Notes: generated by a model not told the origin, from the letters alone. Numbered from the stretch's first letter, positions 1 through 47,014 are shown. The stretch is 64,000 bases of DNA from Paralichthys olivaceus (GCF_024713975.1 NC_091108.1:9531001-9595000), one strand, 5' to 3'. Translations and numbers: made by a program.

Positions 1-1586
1 TCACATGCTCAGATAAATATAGGCTATACAGTCAGTGGGTGCAATTCAAACTTGACCAATATTGAACCTTATGTCACCATAAATCATATTATCAGAAAAA
101 CATCAAGTTCATAATTTAAGACATAATTACCATCATATGTCTCCTGTAGAGCCAAATTACTTCAATTTTAAATGTCTGTCTTGTCAAATGAGTGGTTGTG
201 TTTCAGTAAAATAAGGGAAAGGCATCAAATGTTAGGATAATTAATGATCTTGTTTGGAACAAAACTTTAGGTCTGTATGTTGTAACTAAGGTTTTCATAA
301 AAAAGAAACAAATCACAGAAGCTGCTAAGTAATAAAACCTTAGTAATGGAAAGATTTGGGTTGCCAGGTTGTGCAGATATCTGTTGACTGGTGTTCGTCA
401 TCCTCCAGGATCATTTGTCTTTCTAGTTCTTCAGTTCATTAGACACCAATGTTGAGTTCAACCATCCCCCTGATGGAGAGAGTGGAGGATCACCTGGAAC
501 AAAATCCATTCACTAACTATATCTACTAATGCACATTTACAAAACCAGACACAGTAGAAAAATCCCTTATTAATGACATACTAACATTTGACCTTGATGA
601 CCTGTGGACTAATTATGTAGTGGGAAATTGAACTGACATATAAAATTGTTGATAACAACAGGTTTCCTTGAATAATGCAAGTTTTATCTATAAAGCCTTT
701 CTGTTGAATTAGAAATGATTACCTGAGGAATTACATGAGACACAAACCTCAACACGACTGTACATAAAAAAATGAGAGAGAAGGCATGGCGCATGAAAAT
801 GTATATTACATCCATGAAACCAAACCATCACATGAATAAGAAAAGCTAAAACCTCTGAGTTTTACCAGACAAACTGTGTATTGGTCTGTCTCAGTCACTG
901 TATCCCCTCATTGTGCTTCTACAATGCATAAGCAATATATTGATATTATTATTGAACACACATTCTGAGTGTTTATGAGAAACACTTTCCTTAAAAAAGG
1001 TCCCAGTATTCCAACGATCATGTGCTGTTTCAGACATTGCAAGACGATAAATAATTCATAAGATTTTAAATGCACACTGCAGTTGAGGGGTCCAATTCTA
1101 AATCTTGATTAAATATTTTCTCAAATTCACAAAAATGTTTTTTCTGTAGTTCATGACACAACCACAGGCAATGAATTAAGGTACCATTTACAGTTTTGAG
1201 ACACAGAAGAGAAAGTAAGAGGTCAAAGGAATGTCTGCAATTAGTGGCTATGTGTAGGGAAATGTCAGCCCTAGAATACAAAACATTGGATATGATCAGT
1301 ATGGAGAATGTAGCCCACCCAAACAATGTACTCAAGTAAAGTAAGTACTTGTTTCTAATCACAAAGTAAAAGTACTTGCCAAGTGCAGCCTCGTCCTTAA
1401 TAAAACAGTCAATTGACTGCATATTTTGTTTGATATAAGAAAAGTAAAGACTCTGTCACATTAACAAAAAAATGCTGATGATGATGCTGAAAACAAATCC
1501 ACTGTCATATTGAATATTTGAAAGGGGATTCTTGTATTATTGTAATTGATCTGTTATCTGACCATTTCCCTTCTCATTTTGATGAC
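1..1586. other. Upstream flank, no gene seen
   Basis: AT-rich non-coding sequence upstream of slc22a23. The longest open frame is on the minus strand at 1066-1422 (118 codons). It has no family resemblance I can name and no splice context. I see no exon, RNA gene or clear regulatory site here. Confidence 0.6.
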
Positions 1587-1954
1587 TTAAAGGTACAGTG
1601 TGTAGAATTTTGTGATATCTAGTGTTGAAATTACATGTTGCAGCTGAACACCCCTCACCTCACCCTCCCCTTCCAAACATGAAAAAGAACCTGTGGTAGC
1701 TTCAGTTGTCATAAAAACTCAAAAAGTGTTCAGTTTGTTCAGTCTGGACTAATGTAAAAAACATGGTGGCCTCCGTAGAGAGGGTCCCCTCGATGTAAAT
1801 ATAAAGTATTTAAATATAAAGGGTCTTTTCTTGGGTAAAGAAAACTACAATTCAATTTAGATGAAACGAACTAGTGAAAACATCATAAGGATTATTCTAC
1901 ATTCAATTTCTGCCAATAATTCCCTTTCACCCAAATCTTACACACTGGACCTTA
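1587..1954. mobile_element. TTAA-flanked MITE-like element, copy A
   Basis: The left end reads TTAAAGGTACAGTGTGTAG. The right end, read on the other strand, gives AAGGTCCAGTGTGTAAGATT, so the ends are imperfect terminal inverted repeats of about 20 bases. The interior matches a second copy at 26527-26876 through most of its length, including shared blocks around 1678-1715 and 26610-26650. There is no transposase frame, so it is non-autonomous. TTAA at the ends is typical of piggyBac-type insertion, but the superfamily is an inference. I recognise it as an abundant percomorph repeat. Confidence 0.8.
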
Positions 1955-2011
1955 TTATACATATGTATAATATAACATTTATATATATTTTATATGTCAT
2001 ACTCAATGTTT

Positions 2012-2012
<1 letters not shown>

Positions 2013-2053
<41 letters not shown>
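2013..2053. repeat. (CA)n followed by (TA)n microsatellite
   Basis: About 22 bases of alternating CA pass directly into about 18 bases of alternating TA. This is a simple repeat with no coding meaning; short open frames across it are artefacts. Confidence 0.95.
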
Positions 2054-2054
<1 letters not shown>

Positions 2055-2267
2055 AGCATAATGCAAACATCTAATGTGAGGCACTGTAGCGGCATAATTT
2101 AAATTTATGTAGTAATAAAAATAAATTAATAATAATTAATAATAACAACAAATAATAATACTTATATTTCATATTTCAAAACATCCGATAAGAATTTTTT
2201 AAAAGAAGACAAATACAAACATCAAAGGCAACAAGCTAAAAATGCATCACCAAAGACAGAAGGTACA

Positions 2268-2293
2268 GTAACGAAGTAAAAGTACTTTGTTAC
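2268..2293. repeat. Near-perfect palindrome, likely repeat remnant
   Basis: The segment begins GTAACGAAGTA and ends AGTACTTTGTTAC, forming an inverted repeat with a single mismatch per arm. Similar GTAAC..AAGTACTTT strings occur at the edges of dispersed repeats in teleosts, so this is probably a transposon-end remnant. Confidence 0.4.
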
Positions 2294-2852
2294 GTGCCAC
2301 CACTGTGCATGTTGAAGCATTACGAGGAACAATAATAAGTACTTGTGTCAGATTGTCCCCTCACAGTGTGACCTGTGGCCATGTTGAGTTGAGTCAACAG
2401 CTCAAAGCCTGGTGGGCAGGTGTGTTACCTGTGGCTCCCTCAGGAAGATCCTCTGCCGCCTCAGCGACACGGACACATTAAAGAGGACGGGGACCATGGA
2501 ACAGTTTCTTTTTCTCTCGTCACGGCCTCATCGAGCAGTGAGCTTCGTGTGTGTCAGTGTGTGTGACTCTGATCTTTGAGGCTGCTCTCAGTCCAGCACT
2601 TGTTTGTTAGACGGACAGACCGACAGACGGAAGTGCTTCCTGGTAATAGAGAGGTGCGTCTTATTTCCATTCCAGAGACTGACTGACTGGGACTGAGTGA
2701 CTGCGCACGTCTTTCAGCGCCGGGGAGCTGGGGGCGCATTGACGCATTGTGGAGTCGACAGGCGAGGGTGGGGGGGGTGGTAGCACTGCAACCCCGGCTT
2801 CGCCACACACACACACTCACGCACACGGAGGCATCTATCTGGCGGAACCGCG
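2290..2852 (+). promoter_or_regulatory. slc22a23: Probable promoter and 5'UTR of slc22a23
   Basis: Composition changes from AT-rich to GC-rich from about 2,440 and stays high through exon 1, as at a vertebrate CpG-type promoter. I see no convincing TATA box. A poly-G stretch at 2769-2775 and a short CA tract at 2806-2825 lie just before the start codon. The transcription start cannot be placed from sequence alone. Confidence 0.45.
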
Positions 2853-33605
<30,753 letters not shown>

Positions 33606-35282
33606 TCCAGCATCGCGGCCAGGAAAACAAAGCTTTATGGACGTCGGGAGGCAGGCCCCCACCACCCCGACGTCACACGATTACCAGAGGGGAGGGGTGA
33701 GCGGCAAGACATTTCCTGCTCCAGACTTCAGGGTTTATGAAGACTGTCCCTGCCTGGAGTTGAGCAGACATGTCTTACACAGTTGTTGTACGTTTCTCGA
33801 TGACCCCCGACCCCTCACCCCATTGCCCACCTTCCAGCAATTAGCCAATAAACAAGACCACCAAGTGAGAGAGTGCCAGAGGCTGGTTTGTGACAATGTG
33901 ACAGTATCTTCTGCTCTTTCTTTCTTTTTGAATGTCACTGGAAATCACCAGCCTATAAACTACTTTGATGTAAAATGAATGGGAAATTACAGTCTGTCGT
34001 TTTAAAGAGACTTAACAACTACACCTACAATCACTGAGATGTGTCGTCAGGACAATTGAGAAATGCAATGATGCTAACAAAAACAAAAAAAAAAAAAGGC
34101 AAAAAAAATCTAATCACTGGTACTTTTGCTCAAATAAAATGTCTGTCTTACGTATTTTTTAAGGAAAAAAATATCGCCTTACCTGTGTGGACAAGAAAAT
34201 CTGAATGTTACAGTACTTTTTTGCTGTTATAGAGAAAAACAGTCCAAATTGGAGTGATTTTTTTTTTTAATACAATGCCAAAATCGCCAAAATGACCAAA
34301 ATTAAATGTAGACATAGTGCCAAAACATTAGTATTGACGCAGTATTTTGAGAAATGTTGTTTAGCGGTCCCCTGCCATCGACTGTACATGGATTCAAGCG
34401 AATCAGATGAACCCAAATTTCAGAAAATGCGATTAATTCTCAAATTAGTAAAAAGAAATTAAAAAAAAACATCAGAAAAGATCATGTGAAGAATTAGAAC
34501 TGAGAGATAAGATAAAAGCTTAGCTCGGTCGTCAACACGTGGTTCATGTTGTATGAAGTGACCGGGGGGAAAAAATGACCCATATTTTGTCGGTCTGAAG
34601 AAAACGTATTTTTTCAAACGTTTCAGTCAATGAAATTTATGGTATGCAAATGCTTTTATTTGTAAATGTGATAAGTGTAAGTAAATGCATAATTAGTTGC
34701 TGAGCTTGATTGACTTTTTTTTTTTTTTTTTTTTAAATTCCAAGTATTATTTTTGAACTATGTCCCATGACGTGCTCTTAGCATACAAGACTGTACTTCT
34801 TCATTCTAACAGTATTTGTGGCACCTCAGTGTGGTGGCACATCCATATTCGCAGTGGGGACGAAGCATGAAAATAATCGTGAACAAACAAACTAAAGCAA
34901 ACCGTAAAAGAAAAAACACACTTACACAACAGCTCAGTTTAAAACGGATGACAAAAATGACCCATGTGATTTGGTGACTTGTCGCAACGTCACTAACCTT
35001 CAGCGTGTTTTCCGAATCATATTCCCTGTGTTCATCCATTCACATGCAAGTTTACCTTAAAAATGCAATATTTTATACTTTCTTTGGAAAACAGGTCAAA
35101 TCCTTATTTACAGAAAAAACTTTTCATGATCTTAAATCGACAGACTCCATGTCCGTATGTGGACGGCTTTATATTTTGACTATGTGTGTAACATGACAGA
35201 TGCGGTTACACACTTAATACACTGCAGGTTGTAATGAGAAAGATGTGTGATCACAGATAGACCACTGTTTACAACAATCCTC

Positions 35283-35312
<30 letters not shown>
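35283..35312. repeat. (AAT)n microsatellite
   Basis: About ten AAT units within the probable slc22a23 3'UTR. Confidence 0.95.
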
Positions 35313-35313
<1 letters not shown>

Positions 35314-36602
35314 ACTGTACTGTAAAACTTTAGAGCCAACTCAATGATGTCGTGTCATTTCAAATGTGATCAAACCTCTCACAGTGAATCATGTATCCAG
35401 AGAGTATCGGTGATCTATTAGTGAGTCATTCAGGAGTCAGAGACAACACTTAACAGAAGATCTGTTCTTTTCAGCTCAGTGCACACATATTAAAAAACAA
35501 AAAATAAAACAAACAGGTACCTTGCTCAAGTCATGTGTTCCTGGACAAAGTCTGTTTGTGTTTGGTATGTGAATGACTGGGCAAACCTGCCTGTGGTTGT
35601 TTTTGTTTCTTTAATCTAAAATGAAGCTTGAATCAAAGTATGAAAGCTCGACTCAGGATGATCTTGATATAGATCGTCAACTTCCATTCTAGTGATGTGT
35701 CTAACGTACATGCTGCTACACGCCTCAAAGCACAAATACCCTGCAATCATGTGATGTCAGATTCGGTGGAGCTCGGCATCTTAAAAAGGGAAAAATGGAG
35801 CTGGATTTTGAATCACTAGATTAAATATGATTGTTCTGTTTTTTTTTGCAACACAACCACTTGTAATCTACTTTGTGGAGCAGGGACTTGAACCTGAATC
35901 TATTAAGGAACTCTTGCAGCAGAGAGCAGGTCGAGCGTAACATTACTCCCAAGTTCTCGTCGTCTGTGAATGTCGTTCTCTCTGTCTCTGTGTGCGTATT
36001 GCAGATATTGAACTGTGTATCTCCCAAACATCCAGATGCACCAAGTGTTAAGACATGACACAGCACAACACAATGATCGGTTGCTTCCACGTTCACAGCT
36101 CCCCTGCAGCTATTCCACAGGGTTGATGTTATTCCATCAGTCTTAGTAAGCATTTGGTTTGACTTGATGTTTTTAAAATGAAAGTAAATATCAGTGAAAG
36201 CAATCCAAAGCAGCACCAGCATCAGCGATGGGTGTCGACAGGCTGACGCTTACTGGTGGGAAAGAGGAAAAATAGAAAAACAATGTCTTTGTAAATAGTG
36301 AATGCGTGGAAACAGCCAGGTTTGATAGCATGAAAGCTCCTGGATCATGGACGGACTGGTGAATTGTTTTGAACTCGGTGAAGTGTCTGAGACATGAAGT
36401 CCCCAGTGTACACATTTCAGGTTTTGCTTCTCTCAACCGTGCTACTCCGGATCTCTCGATGGGAGATTTGAATGAATGTAAAAAAAAAAACCACAAAAAA
36501 AACATGGATTGTACCATTTATAATTTCCAGTTGTTTGGTTTCATTTTGTGTTTTGTTTTAACAGACATGATGCACTTGTAAATAAGCCATACCGGTTGTT
36601 AA

Positions 36603-36608
36603 AATAAA
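36603..36608 (+). terminator. slc22a23: Polyadenylation signal AATAAA, likely slc22a23
   Basis: Canonical hexamer followed by a T-rich stretch at about 36659-36668. It is the last AATAAA before a long repeat-rich gap leading to tubb2. Confidence 0.5.
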
Positions 36609-36829
36609 CCACTATTTATTGATCAACTGAACATCAGGGTCTGTCTTCTTTAATAAGCATTTTTTTTGTCATGGATTTATTCAATGTTGATCCCAAGAAA
36701 AAAAACATTTAAATATTTCCCTGTTGTAAGCATGTTTCAAATAAATTACTTTTTAATGAACTAGAAAATAAAAGATCTCCCTGGAAGTTTAGGCTTATCT
36801 GTGTTCATTTGTGGTGATAAATTACAAAT

Positions 36830-37760
36830 CTATAGGTAGTATCCATCACGTTAGCAGCAAGGCTGTACTTGGATAACGTTGGCATGCTAATACTATTTGG
36901 GTATTGGGTATAAACTACTGTTTACTAGGTTCACAATCTTACTTTAGCATAATAGCATGCTGGCCCTAAACAGAGAGGCAATGTGTTTCAAGTGGCAGAT
37001 CTATTAATTTATACAACAGTATTGGTTAAAGTAAAGTTTTCGTGTTCAATATTACTGACAAGGCCAAGAGTCTATAGGCATGCTAGCACATCTGTGGGGC
37101 TGGATTTAGGCAATGTTAGCATGCTAATATTAAGATTAAGATTCCTCTTTATGGTCCCACACACAGCATGCAACATGCAAACATGGGGAAATTTGAACTC
37201 TGTATTTAACCCATCCGTGTGAACGGAGCACACACGGAACACAGTGACCACAACAGTGGGCAGCCATGAAGGCTGGCACCTCTCCAGCTTCCGTCCGTGC
37301 TGGCCACCCTCCGGTTCCCAAGCCAAGTCAGACTGAGCTACTGCCTCCCCAAAATAAGTTGACAATGACTATGCTAAAATGCTCATATGTTTGCCATGTT
37401 CACTATCTTAGTTTAGCTAATAAATAAGCTAAGATTTGCTAATTGGCCCTCAGCAAAAAGGCCAGGTCACTTGGTTTGCAGGTCTAATTTGCCATAAAAT
37501 TAATTATTGGACAAAATACAATATAGGTCGGATAATGGTGATCAGGAATCATCAATATTGTTTCAATTGAACTTGAGGGAAAAAAAAAAACAACTATATT
37601 TCAGAGACAAGTTATCTGATATGGTCCAACGGGTGATAGAGGGAAAGTCAGAGGCTCATTGTTTGTTATTTATTGCAACTATTTGGAGTCTTTACTTTCA
37701 GGACTTCTGTCAATTCATCATACAGAGATGTGTTGGCTCACAGTAGTGGACTGGGTTTCA
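36830..37760. repeat. Dispersed repeat with nested insertion
   Basis: The flanks (about 36830-37140 and 37361-37760) contain repeated TTAGCATGCTAAT-like blocks, then GGTTTGCAGGTCTAATTTGCC and ATTATTGGACAAAATACAAT. I recognise this order from a common fish interspersed repeat. The stretch 37141-37360 interrupts it and looks like a different element inserted later. Boundaries are approximate. Confidence 0.6.
37141..37360. repeat. Common fish short interspersed repeat
   Basis: Contains GGTCCCACACACAGCATGC, GGGGAAATTTGAACTCTG, ATTTAACCCATCCGTGTGAA and GTGGGCAGCCATGAAGG in that order, the signature of a widespread teleost repeat. Minus-strand peptides across it are not real proteins. Confidence 0.7.
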
Positions 37761-38009
37761 GTTTGAAATTGTCTGTTGAACAACACTGGTGGCATTGCTA
37801 AAATATGGGAAACCAATAACTCTGCAAGGTGGCTCCTATATCTCGAGGATCTGTCCGATAGAGGGCCCCTGTGACACAAAATAGATCTATTTTCTAGTTG
37901 ACACCTAATGTAGAAAATAATATAAGATTTCTTATCTATGCAGCATTTAGGCACAGGTCAAATTCACGTGAGATTTATGTGTTGCAATGTCACAAATCCT
38001 CAAGAGGGC

Positions 38010-38053
38010 TTAAAGGGCTAGTTAACCCCAAAATGGGTGAACTATCCCTTTAA
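38010..38053. mobile_element. 44-base TTAA-bounded palindromic mini-element
   Basis: TTAAAGGGCTAGTTAACCCC on the left and the complement of TTAAAGGGATAGTTCACCCA on the right, nearly touching. It looks like the two inverted ends of a transposon with the middle lost. It lies about 530 bases upstream of the tubb2 start codon. Confidence 0.7.
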
Positions 38054-38369
38054 CAATCCGCAACCAACACCCTCTTTTCTCAGACCATCAGATCGGATGA
38101 AGAAAACCTTCCCCAAAAAAGCTTGAATCAAACTCACAGGGTGGATTAATCTGGGCCTGTAGCTCATATATGACCTCATCAGCACACATGCAGCCTTCAG
38201 TGTCGCTCTGACAAACTTTTAGCGTTTCCTGGCAGAGAACTCACAATTTCTCTAGACTGAGGAGAACAGTCCAAAAATGAGACCTTCTTCCATCATGGGG
38301 CAGACAGGGGGCTGATGTCAGGAGGATGATTCAGCACGAGCCTCTCCGCCACTGCATCAAAACTGCTGC

Positions 38370-38579
38370 GCTCCCATTGGCTGCCGGGGATACAGGAGGG
38401 GGGGGGTAGGATGCTGCGCCGGGCGTGTGACGTCATCTGACCAGCAGCACGTTCACGTACATCATCGGATCAACACCCGCCTCTGAGACAGAGAAGAGGT
38501 GAAGAGCTGGTTTTAGAGAACCACAGCAGAGAGCGAGACGGAGAGGCTGAAGGACAAGGACCCGCATCCGCAGCTCACC
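38370..38579 (+). promoter_or_regulatory. tubb2b: tubb2 promoter and 5'UTR with CRE palindrome
   Basis: GC-rich stretch with an inverted CCAAT box (ATTGG at 38376-38380), a G-tract at about 38398-38406 and a perfect cAMP-response element TGACGTCA at 38428-38435. The CRE lies about 145 bases before the start codon, a position where such sites often act. The 5'UTR begins somewhere after this; no clear TATA box is seen. Confidence 0.6.
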
Positions 38580-42375
<3,796 letters not shown>

Positions 42376-42700
42376 TTATACAAAATACTGACCTGACATT
42401 CTGAGTGAACCACTCCCTTCAAATAGTAGCTGTTGTTGGACAGAGCAGTGACATCATACGAAGCTCGTTATAGAGAGGTCGATGTTCAGAACATGATGAA
42501 ATATCGCTGAAAACTATGCTGCATATAGATTATGGCTTTTACTGATGTTTAAACAAATGCAACTATATAATATGTGGTTTTCATGCTTTGCCAGATTCAA
42601 AAAAAGAAGTACAGTCTTGTCCTCAATACAGTTTTGTAACATTTACTTTAACATGCATTCACTGTCTCCAATAAAACATCCACTCCTGTCAATACATCAT
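42376..42700 (+). terminator. tubb2b: tubb2 3'UTR and polyadenylation signal
   Basis: AATAAA at 42670-42675, about 295 bases after the stop, followed by TGTCATGTTTTTATTTC, a fitting downstream GU/U-rich element. The transcript probably ends near 42690-42700. Confidence 0.7.
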
Positions 42701-43726
42701 GTCATGTTTTTATTTCATATGATCTAGTGATTTTAAATTTGGTTTAAAAGGGAACCGTTTGGAGTTATATTCAAATGTGTGATCTTTAAAGAAAGTTTTT
42801 AACGATCAACATATTCAGCAGGAAGAAATTATATTTGGGCTGAGAGCTACAGGATACAAATATTTTAAACGTAGTGAGCAACTGAACAACACATGACAGT
42901 TGTCATCGTTTCTTTGGTCCTCTTTTTCAAAGATGTGTAGTATGTACACACTTATGTCTGAGTATACGTCATCATAATTGTAGTAAAATACACTTTTCTA
43001 TTGACAAAAATGCCTTTTTACTTTTGCCCCTTGAAATCCAACCTCTGCACTGTGGGGAAATATCTGAAGTTATGTAACCACAATAATCAGATGGTTTAGA
43101 ATAATCTTTCTGGGTTTGAGTTTCATAAAAATGGTGAATACTGTTGTGATCTACAGCTTTATTTTGCAGATAGTCATCAGACAAGTATCCAAGCAACAAG
43201 GGAGGAATCCAGCACCACTAAAACAAAACTAAATCTGTAGAGAACAGGCGACCAGACAACTATGAATCACTGACTGTGAACTATGACAGTGACAGGATGA
43301 AACTTGCTGACACATGAACTCACACACACTGCGATTCAAGCTGAACCTTGCACTAATCCCCGAGGTTTATGAGTGTGAAATATGTTCAATGTCTGGCCAC
43401 ACCCGTCCTGGCAAGTTTTCAGTTTCACAGTTGATAGAAACCATTTGCTTCAACAAGACTTGTGGCCAAAGAAAAAACTGAAAACAAAACTTGAGGCAGA
43501 GGGAAAGTCATGCCACAACAGACTTTCACATGAAACAGATTAACCCACTTTGCTCGTATGTGTCAGGACTGAAGAGAGACTCATTTATATAGTTGCTATA
43601 TCAAATCGTACTTGTTAGTAAATAAAGTTAGGAGATAAAAAGTCCACATAAAGTCACAAACCATATGCTCAGGAGCTAAATCAGAAAATAAAGATGAAAA
43701 GTAACCATCTAGACTATATTTTTTCT

Positions 43727-44040
43727 TTCATTCATCAGAGAATGATTCATGGATCTTGATAGAAAAAAAGCAGGCACGATTAGGAGAGAGATCTAGGATC
43801 TATCACCATCTAGATGTAACTGAAACTCAGTTAGCTGACAAACCTTTGACACACTGATGAAATACTATATGCAAAAGAGAAAACTATTTCACTCTGGTAT
43901 TTGAAGCTGGAGGGAAATTAAGTTACCTCCACCAAGGACGTGGGAAAGAAACAACCCATTGAATTCCAGCACAGGTCCATACAAAGGAACAGGATCAGGA
44001 CATTTTAAATCATTATCTTTAGCCATTCTAGTTGTGACAT
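43727..44040 (+). repeat. Abundant teleost dispersed repeat, fragments
   Basis: GAATGATTCATGGATCTTGAT at about 43741-43761 and TTACCTCCACCAAGGACGTGG at about 43923-43943 are diagnostic blocks of the repeat family at 23857-24130, here in rearranged order. Boundaries approximate. Confidence 0.65.
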
Positions 44041-44913
44041 GGTGTGGATTAAATTATGAGCCAGTAAAAACTGATGTAGCCTTTTTAGATAGCTCACATG
44101 AACTCAGCCTGTTCACTGTCCATCCGACACTATACCTCCACCTGTTGATCACATGACCGGTCGTCTGAAAGCTGAGACAGTGGTGGAACATGCCCTCAAG
44201 CTTTTGTGTTCTTGCAGGCAACATGGCAACGGTGCATTTATTATCACGTGGCATTGGTTTTATTATTGAATGCAAAACAAAACTGAAGAATAAAAGTCTC
44301 AGATCTAATTAAAAAGATAAAAGCATTAGTTTGGACTTCTGCATTGCTCATGTAAATTAATGACCATTGTCATCCATGAGGGAAACCTGAATTTCTACTT
44401 CCTTTGTTTAAGTAAGGCATGAATGCATCTTTTCAAGTCAGCAACAAAGAGCCCAGTTGTTAAAAAGCTCAGAGCAGAATCCCTCTGACATTTTAACCTC
44501 ACAGACTGAAGCCTGTTTCAGAAAAATGTGCCTAAGGTTTACGAGTCAGGAATGGACTTTTAACTAGACGGGCTCAACAGGGACCGAGTGTGAAAGGTAT
44601 AATGAGGTATGTGCATTGACAGTTGGTGCTGTCAGTTGGTGCTTGATGAATGAGTATTTCAAAACACAACAAAACAATGGAGAGAAAGTATCTGTCTGCA
44701 CCTGATGTGCAATGACGATAACAGTGTCTCCTTAAGACACTATAGTGTGAAGACACTATATGGAGTGTTTCCACTATACGTTCCTGTCCTTCACGTGAAT
44801 TTGATCAGCTGATCACCTATTTAATATATTTATATACCATTTATATATTTATATCATATTGTATACTATTATACATTTATATTTAGCTATTTAGTATACT
44901 ACAGTGATATATG

Positions 44914-44938
44914 ATATATATATATATATATATATATA
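44914..44938. repeat. (TA)n microsatellite
   Basis: About 12 TA units in the convergent gap. Confidence 0.9.
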
Positions 44939-47014
44939 ATTATAAGTTAACTTGCTATTTAATTTGTTGAATGTCATAAAGATATTTCAGAATTCAGGAA
45001 TAGATGGGACAGTTTCTTTCAGTTAGATTTTATTATGTTATGACGTGCAAAACTTGAAAATAATGAAGACATCCTCATTATAATGCTTTTTTTTAGTACT
45101 GCGCTGTTCTAGAGCAACATATGCTGTATTCATACAGCTCACTACTAAAATATCAACTATACCAAAAATGAATTTGTCATTCTACCAAATGTCTTTTAGT
45201 GCTTGGCACTTTTCCCATTCACAAACCCGAAATATTTCACAAACACAGAATAAAAACAATACAATAAAAAATAATGGGGGAATTATGTCACAATAAACAT
45301 TTGTAAAAAGCAAAATTAAAAGCCTTGGATTATTTCAGTTACCCACATTATTCTGTAGAAAATAGGGAGTGCAACAATAAAAAGTAGGATTTTTGTTATT
45401 CTGTGATTTACGATCAACAATGACTAGCAATAAAAAGATCCTTGTCCCTTCCTGGTGAATTAAATCATTCGAACACTCGGGCTTTGATTCTGCTGCAGAC
45501 GGTGCTTTTATCAGTGTTACAGTTCTCCCACGAATTCCCACCCAGGTCTTAGTTACAGTATAACTAAGTCAAACAATCCAAAGGTCAGCAGAGCAGCTAA
45601 AGGCACGGATACAGCTAAAATGTTCCAAAAAACAAATACACCACACAAAAATATACAACACTCACAGCAGTGAGTTGCAGCAGGATACTATGTACACAAG
45701 TTTCTGTCTTAGTGACTTTATCAAACATTATACATTTATCTTAATTTTAACAGGGATTTTATGAACACAGCATTTTCTCTGAAACTGGTTCTGTGCTGAT
45801 TAAACAACAAATTCAATAAGTAAGATATTTAGTGCCTCTCTTACTGCACCTGTAGGAGTTTTAATTAAGAGTATTGATCTGTACCAATGAAATACCTTTC
45901 TGTCCTTCATACGTTGTAGGAATATTCAGAAAGGAGAACACGAGTTCCATCACTGGTTTACAGACGTAATGTTCCCACTACAATCCATCATCTTTTTTTC
46001 ATGTATTAGTGCATCATATGTTGTGTTTCGCTCTTATTTTGTTCCCATTAAAGCAGAGATGTTCCTTGACCTGCAGTTGGGGTGCTATGATTGGTTGCTA
46101 GTGACTACGACTTATTATAATATAACAAATATAGTAAAATATGGATCCTATGTCTGTGTCTGTGATGATGTACGTGAGTATGCACTTTGGATCTGTTCTA
46201 TTTATGCATTCCTTTTCACCCTTCATCTTCCAAGCCAATCATGTTATTTAGTTACCATATTGTTGGAGGACATAGGAGTTGTGTGGTTAGATGTATAGGT
46301 GTGTCAAACACTTGTTTCTCTTAACAATCACAGAGTATCTTTATCTATAAACTATTTAATAATTGTTGTTTTCTTGCATATGACTCACATACAATAATTT
46401 TACCCAAAATAAAACATGAAATTTGATTATTTCAAGCCAATTATGATACTTCAAAATTGATATAATATATGTGATTGGTGGACACCTATCTAAGCCCTGG
46501 GAGATGTACTGTGGCTATTTTATGTTACCCACTTCTTCCAGTTTTCTTTAGTTGGAGGTTTGCAGTTTGATGAGATAATATGCAGTGTATGACTGAATGG
46601 TTTTGTTTAGTTTTGTTTACTTTGGCCGCTCCCACCCTGAAGCCTTGCTAGTGTATTAAAGTAAATATGGTGATTTAATGGCTGTCATTCACTGCCTACA
46701 CTGACTGGCCATAGATGTTCTGTTCCCCCTCAGCTAGTGTGTAAATGCCTCTTATAATCTGTTGTTTTCTCCCAGTTCTGCTATAAACTTTACACCAACA
46801 CTGTATGTAATGTGTAATTGTATGGTCATGATACTGCAGTAGTGTAGAGGACATACTTGTTGTACTTACTGTAACCAGTTATACCACAATTTAACAAGTT
46901 ATCAATCTGTACCACGAGAAGATTGTTTAGTATATTTTAAAAAACTGAAGTAAGTTCCAGTAGATGAGCATTGTGACATTTGTGGATATGCTAAGCAAAT
47001 GTTTTTTTTTTGCT

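Larger units (their letters stand above)
33606..36630 (+). other. slc22a23: Probable slc22a23 3'UTR
   Basis: About 3 kb of AT-rich non-coding sequence follows the stop. AATAAA occurs at 33847, 34133 and 36603. The last is followed by T-rich sequence, as expected of a main polyadenylation site; earlier ones could give shorter transcripts. It contains a poly-T at about 34717-34734 and an AAT microsatellite. Confidence 0.55.
42701..47014. other. Convergent gap between tubb2 and desmoglein
   Basis: 4.3 kb of AT-rich sequence. It should contain the desmoglein 3'UTR at its right end; candidate minus-strand ATTAAA signals lie at 46674-46679 and 46355-46360, but neither is decisive. It also holds a dispersed-repeat fragment (43727-44040) and a TA tract. 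A 109-codon open frame at 45969-46298 has no recognisable family and is probably chance. Confidence 0.6.

Noticed and set aside
1066..1422. 118-codon minus-strand open frame upstream of slc22a23
   Set aside because: No recognisable family, no splice or promoter context, and AT-rich sequence where such frames arise by chance.
44737..44748. 12-base palindrome ACACTATAGTGT
   Set aside because: Short enough to occur by chance in AT-rich DNA; no neighbouring context.
45969..46298. 109-codon plus-strand open frame between tubb2 and desmoglein
   Set aside because: Hydrophobic but no family signal, no supporting neighbouring exon, in AT-rich intergenic sequence.
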